A DNA stretch of 64,000 nucleotides from NCBI GenBank assembly GCA_020809705.1, contig CP085828.1:5208001-5272000 (forward strand). The letters run 5' to 3'. Below are positions 1-11,826 of the stretch, piece after piece. The notes under the pieces were generated by a model. That model did not search any database and was not told the origin of the DNA. It saw nothing but the letters and a program-made list of their open reading frames with translations. Every line of letters begins with the position of its first letter. Within the stretch, counting starts at the first letter, position 1. The position numbers and the translations under genes were made by a program. This stretch comes from Calonectria ilicicola (taxonomy: Eukaryota > Ascomycota > Sordariomycetes > Hypocreales > Nectriaceae).

Positions 1-599
1 AATTGATATAATAAGCGACAATTTAGTCATTGGCTCCCTATGACGAATCCCGCTTGCCATGGAGATTCGCGGGGTCAACGGCGGATGCCCTCCGATGTGC
101 GAAGCCTCCCTCTATGTACCGCGCTAAAATTCTATCCAATGAAATGAGGTATATTCAAGATTTTGTATGACAATAAGGTGTGGTAAATGCGCGAGGTACT
201 TCGAAGGAGGCTTCGCACATCGGAGGAGATGCGCTGCCAGCCCCGCACTCATGCCCCGCCGTCACTTTTCCGTCGGACTGATAAGCTTGGTTTTCCGTAT
301 CATGGACGGAGATTTCCAAGACCGACCATTTAGTGGATCTCTTCTTTAGCCGTGACCTCGGATGGTTCTTGGCTGGAGATGATCAGGCCTAACTCACTTC
401 GGAAACACACAAGTCCGAATCCAGTTTCGTGCACACTCATTCGAGTTGCGGATGCTGCCGCAGAAATACCGCTTGCGACCGTTAGAATCTAAGTTCTCAG
501 ATTGCATTATCAATTGAGTACGCTAAATTATACTGTTTTAGAACGGCAATCCACCCATCTAAAACAAGTTGACAAATGACTATGCCTCAGTCATTGTGT
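1..599. other. Left-edge intergenic region with a fold-back repeat
   Basis: I found no convincing gene here. The small open frame at 167-349 lies across one arm of the inverted repeat described separately and has no recognisable features. The rest is the presumed 3' flank of the minus-strand regulator that ends at 600. Confidence 0.6.
89..226. repeat. Inverted repeat, 21-bp perfect arms with imperfect extensions
   Basis: Bases 89-109 and 206-226 are exact reverse complements over 21 bp, with core sequence GGAGGCTTCGCACATCGGAGG read on plus at the right arm split as ggaggcttcg + cacatcggagg. Pairing continues imperfectly inward, to about 130 on the left and about 183 on the right, and weakly outward into CCCCGC-containing flanks. 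This is a fold-back able to form a hairpin with a loop of roughly 50-95 nt. It may be a decayed MITE or solo foldback element. I could not define target-site duplications. Confidence 0.7.
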
Positions 600-3005
600 T
601 CAAAGATGAAATGTCTCATCATTAAGAAACAAATCCAGATTTCCTAACCCGGAAGAAACCATTGAAGCAAATTGACCCCAACCTGAGGAATCGACGAATG
701 CAGAAGTCGGCATGCCGTTGAAGTCAACTGCAGTTTCTCCCAGTAGCTCTGTATAGTTGGTGGCGTCGCTAGGAGTTGTATCCATGGGCATTGAGATTGC
801 CTGGAGCCCATTTGTTTGTGTATAATCCTCCATTATCCCCAGGTTCATTGATGGATGCATCCGCTTCACCTGACGCAATGCCTCCACGCGCAGTTCATCC
901 AAAACAAGACAGTAACGCTCTGATAATGAGCCTTTCTCGGCGATAGCTGAAATATGAAATTGACATCGAGTGGCGGCTGAGAAGTATGTGCTGTACAGCT
1001 CCGGTGAAGATGCTCTCTTCTGAATTACGTAGAGGTAGAGCACAATTGTAGCGGTAAAAGCAAAGTATGCTGTAATCTACAGCCAGTAAGTCCAAGAATC
1101 AATAGTGGCAAAGAAGGTACCAAATACTAACCCAAAATGCCCGAAACATCTGTCGTGTTTGTGTGATATCGTCAATCGTTTTCACTGTATCCATTGCTGC
1201 CATCAAACACTGGCGCACACTTTCCTCAGTCTGAACATCATCATTGACAGTTCCGTTTTTCCTTGATAGCCGTGCAAAGTTACTCAGCACAAATGGTCGG
1301 TAAGTGAGAATCACAGCGTGCCAATACGTGAGGTTGAGGACGTTGCGTTGTCGTTTAAAGATTGGCGCCATTAATGATATGCTCGAAAAGTCTGCGTCCA
1401 AAAATCTAGCCAACTCAACCCGCCAGTCACTCAAGTCCTTTGAGATCCTCTCAGTCAAGATCTCTCGGCGACTGGTGGATATAGGCTTTATGGAGTAGAG
1501 ATCGCGCACGATTTTGCTCATTATCCGAGCAAGCCTGTTTGTTAGCGGTAAACTAAGCAACCGGGTGGCTCTTCTTACTTGATGTGTGCCAGCGGTGCCA
1601 GCATAATTGATGGACTCTTGCTGGTAGAGGCCGTGTTTATCCGGTCCGCCATTATCAGATGATCATCCACACATAAGGGGAGCTCTGTATCTATGTCGTC
1701 GTCGTGCAGAGTTCGTGGCCTACCCAATGTGACACTCAGATATGCATCCAGCGTATAAGCACACCAAAATGTCCTGCGACGACATTCGGCCTCTATTATG
1801 CTCAATCCTCTTGTTGGATCAGCCCGCCTGTTTCTGTTGAGACCAATAGCCAATGCCAGATGAGATACAGTTCCGAATAGACTCCAGCAATGATTAATAC
1901 GGGATTGGGCAAGAAGGAAATAGCATTGGGTTAGCCGTGCCTGAACGCTAGTTAGACGTATTGAGCCCCTCTCCTTGGTAAGTTGATGCTCAGCGGCGAG
2001 AAAGTACCGAGTGCTAGAATTCGACATCAACATACATACACTGGATACACTTACTAAAGGAAGTCTACGTACCTCAGATCCGGTGGGCCAGGCCTGTCGT
2101 CGTCTGGCATATAGACTCTAGCCTGGGCAAAAACCATAAAGAGCAAAGCCACCTTAGCAGGGGCACTATGCGCATCGTGCATAATACCAAGGGTATCATA
2201 GAACTCGTCAAACCACTCCTGGATAGTGGGTCGGTGGAGGAAGCGGTACGTCGGCATTGCAAAGTCAAAGTACCTATCAACCAACCGCTGGGCATCATCT
2301 CTGGGCAGCATCATGCAAAAGGACGGGTCAAATTCAGGAAGTTGCATTGGAGCATCACCAAAGGTAAAAATGGTGCTAGCATTAGAGGGCGAGATGGCTT
2401 GGTGCAAACGTTTCTGAACCCGAAGCAGGAAGGAGATGCCTGAGGAGGGTCCAATATAATGTCCTTGTAAGTCCGTCTGTGAAGGCTCCGGGGAACTTTG
2501 CGATGATGCCTCTACGTATTCTGTTGATGGTTCCAGATAAGCAGATGAGATGCCATGACCTTGTATTCCCGTAGCTTGATCTGGTGGCTCTGTTGTTGCA
2601 GAAATGGCCGAGAACTGAAGACCCGACACTGGGGGAGTTTTGCTTGGAGCCAGTTCATCTTCTACCAGAATGGAGTCACTTCCACTTTCTACAAGAGATG
2701 TCGGCAGAATAACAGGCGGTCGGCCTCTGGAGTATGCAGAATCGAAAGTGCAGCTGGCCTTTGCTCGAGTGCAAAATTCGCACGGCTGTGTGCCGTCGCA
2801 TTTGATCTTCCTCCTACGGAATGCCACTTATTAGCACACGCGCCGAATAACAAAAGGCACAAACTTCTTGGCATGCTGTTTACTTTTTACACCTATCGCA
2901 TGCCCGAGTCACTCTTGCTCTCTCGCCATTTCTTTTCCGCTTCTTGGACAATTGCGGACTGCAGTCATCGGTAGATGCTGGCAACGGTTGGGTGGCCGAA
3001 GCCAT
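600..3005 (-). CDS. Zn2Cys6 fungal-specific transcription factor
   Basis: Probable nuclear DNA-binding regulator with an N-terminal Zn2Cys6 cluster and a central fungal_trans domain. By splice signals it has five exons: 3005-2884, 2813-2073, 2013-1579, 1534-1132 and 1076-600. The first intron splits the zinc cluster; joining it gives CDRCKKRKIKC followed by CEFC and CTF, the classic six-cysteine spacing. Exon 3 carries the fungal_trans signature (AECRRRTFWCAYTLDAYL, then GRPRTLHDDDIDTELP). Exon 5 opens with a hydrophobic segment typical of the C-terminal part of this family. The ATG at 3005 has an A at -3; an in-frame ATG at 3071 would add 22 residues. It sits on the same strand just downstream of the transporter at 3744-5641, so a regulator-transporter pair is possible, but no target is shown by the sequence. 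Confidence 0.85.
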
Positions 3006-3071
3006 CTTGATTCGGTGCCACTCGCTCCGAAAAACACGGATAGAGTCGCTTGTGTGAGGGAGTTTTTCCAT

Positions 3072-3743
3072 GTCTCCGTCTCCTCCATCTGCCCATCCTT
3101 ATCCAGCCTCATGGAAACCGGATTCCTGCAGCTGACTCAGCCGGGAAGCATTCGGCAAAGTCTTTTCCGCTATGTGGAGGGATGGTGTTGATTGGCCAAA
3201 GAGAATCCACCTCCTCTCACAACCTGGACTTTAGCCAAGTCCACCGGCTTTATTATCCGCCATTAACCAGCTACTGATTGGTTAGTGCATGCATTTCCGT
3301 CTCCACCATTGGAGCAACTAGTGCACCCTCCGATGTAGGCCTTTGACAGCCAATGAAGAAGCGCGTGCTCGACAGGGTTCATCTTGAGCTCCAATCAGAT
3401 TTCTGTCAGAATCAGGAGTTGAACCAGCATCATATTGGCTTAGAAACACCTATTTTCCAGAAAACACATTCGATCATAGGACATGTGTATATCCATCAAT
3501 AGAATATGAGAACGGTGTGATTTTATTGGCTTGGTATATCTATTAGATACCGTCAGATTCCAGAAACCCTCACGCCTAGGCTGTCTGCAAGTGATTTTCT
3601 GTTAGTGATGCCAGGAATTATCTCCAGGAACCTCTAATGCAAAATTAGAGCCTTCCAGCACATCATTCTTGAAACCCAAATGTATGCCATCCCATATGAA
3701 TAGCACTATAACCAGGAACACGAATCCGCTCATCCGTAACATC
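3072..3743. other. Intergenic region: regulator promoter and transporter 3' flank
   Basis: No gene is apparent. Several CCAAT/ATTGG pentamers occur at about 3190-3360 (for example TTGGCCAA near 3192 and GATTGGTTAG near 3276). They are consistent with promoter elements for the minus-strand regulator but are not proof. Confidence 0.5.
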
Positions 3744-5641
3744 TTAGTTTCTACCATACTTCCTCAAGGTGTATCGATCCAACTGAGTAAGAGGTTAGCC
3801 TGGTTTCCTTTTCAATTAAACATATTTTACTTACCCAGAACATCATGAATAACCAGCCAGCCAATGCTGATGTCATACAAATCATAGCGATATAACCGTT
3901 GCGCCAGTATGGAGCGTGGTCGGCTGGGTATACAGCAATGCCCCAAAACGTGTACAGCAGCATACCACTAGCGACCATTCCTGCCAAGACCACACTTCGC
4001 GCAGCGTCATCTCCACCACGTGCCATGATCTTGCTTGGCCAGCCATACAACAGCGGGTTGATTCCATATGCGGTGGCTGCAAGATACAGCACACTGATAT
4101 TTCCAGCAACTGACATTTGTCGAATCAGAAGTACAATGGAACAGGCGAGCTGTACCACGCAAAGACCAAGGCCTACAACCACATGTTGATTGTATCGGTC
4201 AATGAAAAAGGCGGCGACAAATTCGCTAACAATACCTATGGCCTGGATTCCAAGAGGATAGGTGTTGATTTGAGTTTGGGTATATCCGTCAATCTTTTGT
4301 CGGTACTTGAGGTACAACAAAAGTAGCCCTTGAACAGAATAGGCTTGCAAAGCAGCCGCAAGAAGAGAGAAGAAACAGCAGACGTAACTAACAGCAAACA
4401 ATTAGTTTATGTATGCCGAAAGACTCAAAACAATACAACTCACAAAGTTGGTTGTCCAAGCACTCGTTTGGCAAGACTCCAAGGGGCAATATTATGGCCC
4501 TCTTCATTCTTTGGGGGAAGGCGATCCAAGGCCAGCTTCCGTTCTCGTTCGTTCAGATATGGAGCTTTTGTGTGCTCCGGAACATCAGGAAACAAGAAGT
4601 ACCCGAAAAGGGCGATAGGGCAAGTAATGATGCCGTCAATCAAGAATACCCACTGCCAACCAGCGAGACCTGATCGTCCATCCATGGTCCTATGAATTGC
4701 CGCCATCATTACACCAGCAAACATGTTGCCAACTTGGCCCGCCACTGTAAAAATAGCGGTGCGCTTTGCAATTTCATCAGATTTGCTATTTTCACTTTAG
4801 ATTATGTCCGTAGTAAGAAATTGTGCATGGATGACTTACTACCAAGATCCCATCACGTACACGCAGCCGGCGTATGTGCTTGCCTCAGCCAAACCCATGA
4901 GAAATCTGACAGCACAGAGCTGAGCATAGTTCTTGCAGCCTGCGCTTGCCATTGTAAGGCCAGCCCATACGATTACCATACTAGGTAGCCAAATACGAGG
5001 GGCAACCTTCTGAATTATGATGCTGTTGGGGATCTGACCAATCAACATTCTATTTGATGAAGAGTCAGCAATGCTTCCCTCGTGGATCGATAGACATACC
5101 CAGCCGACGTCATGGAGAGTAAAACATTGTATTGGTTACCGTGGAGGTCCAATGCTTCTTTGAGACCTGCAACCTAAAAGGCTGTTAACAATTCCATGAC
5201 ATGATGAAATAATGGTTAGGCTAGACTCACGTAGGCATTCGCAAAAGCTGCTCGATCTATTATTGTTAAATGGATTAGATCGCTCATTTATCACAGAATA
5301 AAGGAGTGGAAAAATACCAAGGTAGTTGAAAAAGTAGCTGAAACAGGAATATGTCTAGATTGCGCGTTAGTCAAGCTCAAAATTCCTTCCCAGTCCTCGT
5401 ACAAGAATGAAGAAATCTAATTGAGGTTAGTTAGATATCCAACAGGCAATGGGACTTGTTTCTTGCCCAATTTTCTGATTAGTCGTCTCTCTTCTTTGCT
5501 GGTATCACCCCAAAGCCACGTCACGGCCGTCTCTGTTCTTCAGTTAGCGACGAGAGTCTTCGTTGTGTTATTAGGCGTCTTGCCTTGTAGAGTCGGCTTC
5601 TCGCCATGTGGAGTCGGCTTCTCCTCTTTCTCTTCCATCAT
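3744..5641 (-). CDS. MFS anion:cation symporter, pantothenate/allantoate (Fen2/Dal5-like) transporter
   Basis: Plasma-membrane major facilitator of the ACS family, which takes up pantothenate, allantoate, nicotinate and similar small anions. The exact substrate is not determined. A ten-exon model gives a full-length 12-TM protein starting MMEEKEEKPTPHG. It contains the family N-terminus GDTSKEERRLIRKLDFFIL, the motif SYFFNYLDRAAFANAYVAGL in TM1, the loop YKSDEIAKRTAIF, and FPDVPEHTKAPYLNERERKL in the central loop. It ends FWLDRYTLRKYGRN. Exons: 5641-5584, 5532-5467, 5416-5403, 5354-5318, 5256-5231, 5173-5100, 5049-4840, 4785-4444, 4387-3835 and 3782-3744. Introns 1 and 2 need GC donors, and exon 3 is only 14 nt. 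A second ATG lies directly after the first. The Zn2Cys6 gene downstream may regulate it. Confidence 0.85.
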
Positions 5642-7552
5642 GAACCTGGACCGTGACCTGGAGAGATGAATTCTTGACTGGCTGGAACAACAGTTGACTG
5701 TTCAGCGAGAGAAATGGAAGAGAAACACTCGCACACTGGTCAAGAGGGTTGAAGAGCATTTTAGACAAGCTTTGATCGGATGAGATTCGATTGATAAGAC
5801 AAGATTAAACCCCCCACGCTACATGACAGTCACCAACACGAAACGCCATTCCGAACAAAGTAAAGCAACGCGGCCTTATGCTTATTTTGGTACTCAAAAG
5901 CTAAGCGATGGGTTGTTCCCACTCACGACTTCGGTAGTGTAACCACATTTTCGGTGAAAGTTTATTTGCGAAAAATCAGAAGCGAAAACTCAGACAGATC
6001 CCCTAGCTTTTCTCGCCAAGAGGACAATTTTAACCCTGGACAGCGGTCGGGATGATTGACACACCGAACACCGACATGGAATGATAATTTGCAGTAGGTC
6101 TTGCACCCTGAAACCAATCTGTCGCCACAAATTGATGATCAACCGCACTCATCGATGATTTTTGTAAATCCCGCAGTCATTTACACTAGAATAAAATAAG
6201 GGAAAAAAGAGAGAGAAAAGGCTTGGCAGAGCTTGAGTAAGCATTATCTCCATATTAGCGTTAGAGCGTTTGAGTCGGCCGTCACCATTAGCGTTGGCAT
6301 TAACTAGTGGTGGCTTGAGGAAGCAGACTGGTTTAAGGTGGAAACGTGGGTTCGGTACCAACCGATCTTGGACCCCATGGAAAAGTTGTGGAGAGAGACA
6401 CTGCAGAACTTGCCGAAAACTTAACTGTGAGAATTATCTCCACAATCAGGATTCAAACTTCAATGGTCATAAGAACAGTAAGTGGAGAAAGCATCCCTGT
6501 TTGCATGTCCAACAAAAAGCTGGGGTTCTTCACATTCTTTGGCGATTCTGGTAACGTGTGGGGGGTTGGATTGGGGTGGAATCACTGAATGCCCAAAAAC
6601 AGCAAAATAAGCGATGCCCTCGTGTATTTCCCCGGCCTACTGCCGTTCTTAATGGATTGGGTAATTCTAGCTGTTAAATATGCGGCGTTCGGGTAATCAT
6701 CAGTCATCAAATGCGTCCGTCATGGAAGTGGCACTAACGGTTGGCATGAAACAGTCCCAGCAAGCTGGTGCCCCCATTGAACGATCTCCAACCTGTTCAT
6801 GGCAATGTGACATCACTTAGACACGCCCCATAATATAAAATTACTTGCATTGGACTCCCATACCCGCGACCTAGTTCAGACAATAGGTGAATTGAAACTC
6901 CTCCGTCTTTATGTTGGTGGGCACAACCGGTTCCTAACCTATAGGGTAACTCAGTTGGGATGACGAATTGTCGCGACGTATTTTGAAAAAAAAGTTGGCT
7001 GGGCGGAAGTGGAGACATGACCCACAAACATCTAGGATTTACGAAATAGCCAATTGTCGTGATCTGAGATACTGGTCGCTAAAAGGAAGGCACTTCGTAC
7101 TCTTAGCGGCGGCTGCTTTTTGCACAATCGTATTAATAATACTAAACGGCAGCCTAGCCTCTACGCTGACGGTGAGATAAAATGGTCATTTGTGCGACAA
7201 GGGACGATGATATTGCGCAAGAGCGAGACAACAAGGCGGTTAATTCACTTTGCACAAATAGTTGGGGCATGGTTGTCTTTTATGCTTTGCACACGACCGA
7301 GTAAAGGCCATAAAATGGCTGTTGCTTTACAATCGTCAGTGCGTTTAGCGCACTAACCACGACAAGAAATTGGAGATTAATTACGTAAATATGGTCCATG
7401 AAACAGACGGCGTGTCCGTTCCGAAGTGGTTTCGCTCTCGGTTTCGTGGTTGCTATCGCCGTCATGCTGACAGGCCTAGATAAATCCTTACACAGCTTTC
7501 CCGCCTGTCCCAGTGATATCCTGGAGCTTTAGAACCGTTTCCACATGCCAAG
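5642..7552. other. Long divergent intergenic region
   Basis: About 1.9 kb between the minus-strand transporter and the plus-strand regulator. Open frames here (for example 6270-6554 and 6968-7180) are short, lack recognisable motifs and show no splice pattern that extends them. I see nothing definite beyond shared promoter space. Confidence 0.5.
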
Positions 7553-9257
7553 ATGTTCCATCCGATGGCACCAGACGGCCCAAAGCAGAACAAGTGGACC
7601 AGGGCTAGAGTCCCAAGGGTCAGAACTGGGTGTAAAACATGGTTCGTAGATGCCGATTGATCTCTGCTGGATGCTGCTGGCTAACATCAACTTGTAGCAA
7701 GTCAGTTTGTCGCAAAATGTCATTGTATCAATACTTACGCATTCTAGAACGCGCCACCTCAAATGCGACGAAGAAAAACCACATTGCAAAAGGTGTCAGA
7801 AGGATAAGTTCAAATGTGAAGGCTATCCGCCCATTCCGAAGCGCAGGCATTTCTCAGTACAGCCTCCTGCACCAGTGCAGGAAAACATCTTTCTTCACCC
7901 GCAGGCTTTCAGTGTATCCATCAATTCCTCTCAGACACCCCTTGAAATCGACCTTCTCCACCATGTTCGAACATGCACCATTCACGACTTCGGAACAAGC
8001 TTAATGTTGTCGGAATTTTGGAACATTCATGTCTTGCCTCTCGGCCATGCCGACACGCCCATCAAATATGCACTTTGTGCTCTTGGAGGTGCACACAGAA
8101 GCTTCAAGTCTCAGACCAAAGGAAGCCCTGTGACTTGGAACTCAGGCCGTAACCTCGAATATGTTTGTATTCATTTCTACAACCAGGCCATACATCACAT
8201 TAGATCCATGGACCCCACAAAATCACAACAACACATGGAAGCTGTCTTGATCTCGATTCTCATCTTTATTTGCATCGAAAACCTTCTTGGTCGACATCAG
8301 GAAGGGCTCCGTCACTTAAAAGCAGGATCTGATCTGTTGACCTCGCTTCGCCAACAATCTGTATCAAACAACAAGAAAGAACGGCAAGTGGTCCGAATTT
8401 TTGATGAAATCACGGCTATGATGTCAAATATTTCCATCAATTCAGCACTATATTCTGGAGATGATGTTATTCCTGAGGTGCACTTTTGTCTTCTCTCTTC
8501 TTTCGCGAAGGCTGATGTTGCAACGGAACCCCCTTCATTAGAAGTGCTAGCTCGGGAACTGTTTGAGTTCGAAACAGAATATGGTGCAAGGATACATCTT
8601 GCCTCACTACAAATAGGAGAAAGAATCTTTCCGCCCAGAAGCAAGTTTGATGAGAATTTATTTCCCTCCCCGCTGCCTGATGTCTCTATCCCCAACTTTC
8701 GAAATTGGAGTCGACGATTCGCAGCGCTCCGAAGCCAACTTAATGAGGAGGAGCTTTCGCGGGCCGACCTTTACCGGATTAAAACTTTGGCACTTGAGGA
8801 CTCAGTTTGGCTGGCTTTTTTCGACAAGGAGTTTCAGGGAGATGTGGTTCATCGGAAGAGCTGCGAGCGCATCTTGCACGCAATCGAAAGCTTGTTGCAA
8901 TCGAGGGACGTCAAATCAGCCCCAGTTTATTCTCTTGATGCGCACATTATTCCCGCATTAAGCATGGTCTGCGCATCGTCAGAAGATAAAGACATTCAGT
9001 GCACATGCATAGAGATGCTGCGGTCGATTCACATGCGGGAAGGTGTATGGGAGAGCCAAAAAATGGCAGATATGTTGGAGTCAGCCCTATTTGGAATTGA
9101 GGCAAATAGCCTGCAGCGGACTGTGTTGCCATGGAACATTCCAGGGCTTGCAAACCTAGCTGCAGCGTCTCCCCCGCTACGAAATCAGATATCAAAGGGA
9201 GTCCTGTCGATCGATGACTTTAAATGGGAAAATCGCCAGTATCCCTTTGGGGCATGA
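7553..9257 (+). CDS. Zn2Cys6 transcription factor with a predicted 3-nt microexon
   Basis: Nuclear regulator of the C6-finger class with a long fungal C-terminal region like that of sterol-uptake-control-type regulators; its target is unknown. The coding start at 7553 gives MFHPMAPDGPKQNKWTRARV, then RVRTGCKTC. The large exon 7748-9257 begins inside the cluster with TRHLKCDEEKPHCKRC and KFKC. A regular C-X2-C-X6-C-X6-C-X2-C-X6-C cluster is obtained only if 7553-7641 is joined through the three bases 7698-7700 to 7748. That implies introns of 56 nt (7642-7697) and 47 nt (7701-7747). Skipping the three bases produces an in-frame TGA. The remainder is uninterrupted and ends RQYPFGA. A shorter start at 7565 is possible. 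The gene lies 2.6 kb upstream of the carboxylesterase and 5 kb from the putative RiPP pair, so a local regulatory role is conceivable only. Confidence 0.82.
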
Positions 9258-10250
9258 GAGAAGGATGAATGAACCGTGAGGTTCACGAAGCAGAGAGTTG
9301 ACACAAACCGTGAACCAATTTTTTAGAATAAGCTCCTAGAAGCTTGCTAATCCACCAAGAGTGGCAATTTAGGCATAGTTTGGGAAAAGCAGGAAAATGG
9401 AAAATAGATTTCTCAAACATACGTTTGTGCCGCCCAAGACAGCTGCTTGATTTGATCTATTATTATAAGCGCCTAAACTAAACTCCTCATCTCCCATATT
9501 GATATTTGATGAACTACTCCAACTGGCCGACCTGTGGCAAAAAAGTCAAGCGGGCTCGCGCCCAACACCCGTTCTGTGATTCCTCCAAAGCCGCGCATCT
9601 CTTTTTGTCTAGTCTTTGTTGGTTCTACGCTCCACAGACGGAAATTGACTGGGATCCGCAGTGTCTGGCCTCATTCCACGACTTTGCCGCCGGCAGTGGG
9701 GGCGAGAATCTTATTATTTGCTGGTTGGCTTCAGAACGAGTGCGCATTATAGTCGCTTCGACCTTTTAAGCGCGGACAAGAACAGCCTCATGCATGATGG
9801 ATATTTTCGCGCTTGGCGATACAGTCCGTGTTTCGAGATTCTTGGGGGCTGAGGGATAATTGGTGCTTGTTGGTTGGTTGTGTCGTCAACCAACAGGTGT
9901 TGGTCCCAAACGGGTTATCTAGTCTACTGTCTTTCCACTAAATTTAGGAGAACGGCCCCCAAACTAAATTTAATCCAACCTACCAATTAGAAGGTTCCAT
10001 CTCACAATAGCCGCCAGCCGTCTCCTTGTTGGCCAGAAACGGGACCGTGATGTACTAGGGTTTCGATATCGCAATGTCGTTGTTAGAGGTTGCTGCAAAG
10101 TATAAGGCGCCCTCTTGTTCCTCGGATAGGATCATGATAAACAAACAAAGCAACAATCAGCAATCTTCAATTCCTCTCAATAACCTTGTCGCACCTGGAG
10201 TGTTTGACACAATCATATTTTAATTTCTTGTGTATTTTCGATCAAAAAAA
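9258..10250. other. Intergenic region upstream of the repeat protein
   Basis: No gene recognised. An 8-bp-arm hairpin (GTTGGTTG at 9873-9880, CAACCAAC at 9887-9894) is present. An A-rich leader (AAAAAAA) lies immediately before the ATG at 10251. Confidence 0.5.
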
Positions 10251-10820
10251 ATGGGTAACAGTCCTTCCAACATGAAGACTACCAAAATCTACCGCGCATC
10301 AAACGGCAACCTGTACTACAAGCGACAACGGACCCGTAGTCACAAAGAAGAAGATGACACCTTTTCTGTTGTCGTTGCTGGTAAACGCAGAAAGTGTTAC
10401 AAGGACGCAGATGGAACCATCTGGTTTCGGGACTCGAACAAGTGCTGGTACCCCTACAAGCCACGCGAGATGGTTGTCCAGGAACGCGGCAGGAGACAGT
10501 CGTGTTACGTTGATGATTTGAGACGACCTTGTTCCCCTGACAGCTATGCGCGGTTATCCTTTGATCGATCTTCATCTGTGGATCCACTTCAACGCTATAG
10601 TTACGTGGATCGGCCCGTTGTCCCTTCGTGCTACGTTGACGACCTGGGTCGACCCTGCTCTGAGGATAGTTACTCTCGAGGGTCCTTTGAACGGATAAGG
10701 ACTCCTTCTATTGAGGAACATCGGCGATCTTATTATGTGAACGCCCCTAGTGAGCCGTACTCGAGGCGATTTGATGACGACAAAGTTTCTGTTCGTATAA
10801 TCAACGTGGACAAGTTCTGA
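10251..10820 (+). CDS. Unrecognised 189-aa basic/tyrosine-rich repeat protein with a myristoylation-like N-terminus
   Basis: I do not recognise a family. The start at 10251 follows an A-rich leader and gives MGNSPSNMK, with Gly2 and Ser6, which fits an N-myristoylation signal; an ATG 21 nt upstream is unlikely. The first 75 residues are basic and aromatic (NGNLYYKRQ, DADGTIWFRD, KCWYPYKP). Two 21-residue repeats follow with a 42-residue period: about residues 84-104 and 126-146, sharing SCYVDDLxRPCSxDSY and an F(D/E)R end. A decayed third copy (SYYVNAPSEPYSRRF) is at 160-174. The repeats carry paired cysteines. No signal peptide or membrane segment is present. A soluble or membrane-tethered cytoplasmic protein is the simplest reading. 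The function is unknown. Confidence 0.7.
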   Translation: MGNSPSNMKTTKIYRASNGNLYYKRQRTRSHKEEDDTFSVVVAGKRRKCYKDADGTIWFRDSNKCWYPYKPREMVVQERGRRQSCYVDDLRRPCSPDSYARLSFDRSSSVDPLQRYSYVDRPVVPSCYVDDLGRPCSEDSYSRGSFERIRTPSIEEHRRSYYVNAPSEPYSRRFDDDKVSVRIINVDKF

Positions 10821-11826
10821 TCCAGGGTCTTGCACCATTATTTTTTACTCTGGCGTTTGACAGGGATTTGTTTTATTTTTACTGGATAGCGTTTTGCATG
10901 AGCGATGTTTGGAGACGGATTGTGAAGCTTTGAATAAGGGGATGTGGCTCTTTTTAGAGGCCCCCAGATCGGCGTCCGTGGATGAAGGGTGACAAGAAAG
11001 ACGGGGAATCACATACACACATACACATACATATCTGCATCTTGGTTTTTGGAGAATGCCGTCGGCGTTTATGTTGTCAACATTACATCATATTTTCATT
11101 TGTCAATTTTAGGTTCACACAATTGATCTGCCCATTTTTTCTTGTATCCGAGATGTGTCCAGAGTATATGCTAGTATGATAGTCCCGGAGTGCGCGATGG
11201 CTACCGCTGATGACTACTGCCAAGCCTGAAGATGCGGCACTACTCACGAATGCAGCAGCAAAAACGATGGAATTCCCACCAATGACGTGCTGCGGACCAA
11301 GGTTAAGAATAAAGTACTCAAATTGAGCAATAAAGTCCCCAAAAAGAGTATTACATGCATGGGAACGATGCCGGTGCTCTTGATTCATGTGGAAATCGCG
11401 ATGTGGAGATGAAAGCACGGATGGAAATGGACGAATCGGCATCCAACTACCCGTGAAACCGGGAATCCCGACGGCGGAGGCACGGTTTTATCGCGGCTTT
11501 CTCCTTGAACCTTTTGGACGCTAGCAGCCAAAGGGGGATAGCTTCCGCCCTGTGCTCCCACACACTCGAACCGCGCCCGGGGATGACGACAATGCGAACG
11601 CTTTTTAGGCCCCTTGAATCAGTGGCAATATCGGCAATACACGAACTTGGGCTTGGAGATGACGAGGCATGGACCCAGCCCCGAAAGAGTTACGAAGTCT
11701 AAACCAGGAGAGCACATTTAGTCAAGATGGCAGAGAGTATAAAGTTACAGAGATGGATGATCACAACAATACCAAACAGCTCCCCCAGCACCGAACAGTT
11801 TTCTAAAAGCAAGGGCAAACTCAATC
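10821..11826. other. Intergenic region with esterase promoter
   Basis: No gene recognised. A CA-rich stretch (ACACATACACATACATA) occurs near 11014-11032. The right end is the carboxylesterase promoter. Confidence 0.5.
11735..11743 (+). promoter_or_regulatory. TATA-like box of the carboxylesterase
   Basis: GAGTATAAAG lies about 85-90 bp upstream of the ATG at 11827, a usual fungal TATA distance. Assigned by position and sequence only. Confidence 0.4.
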
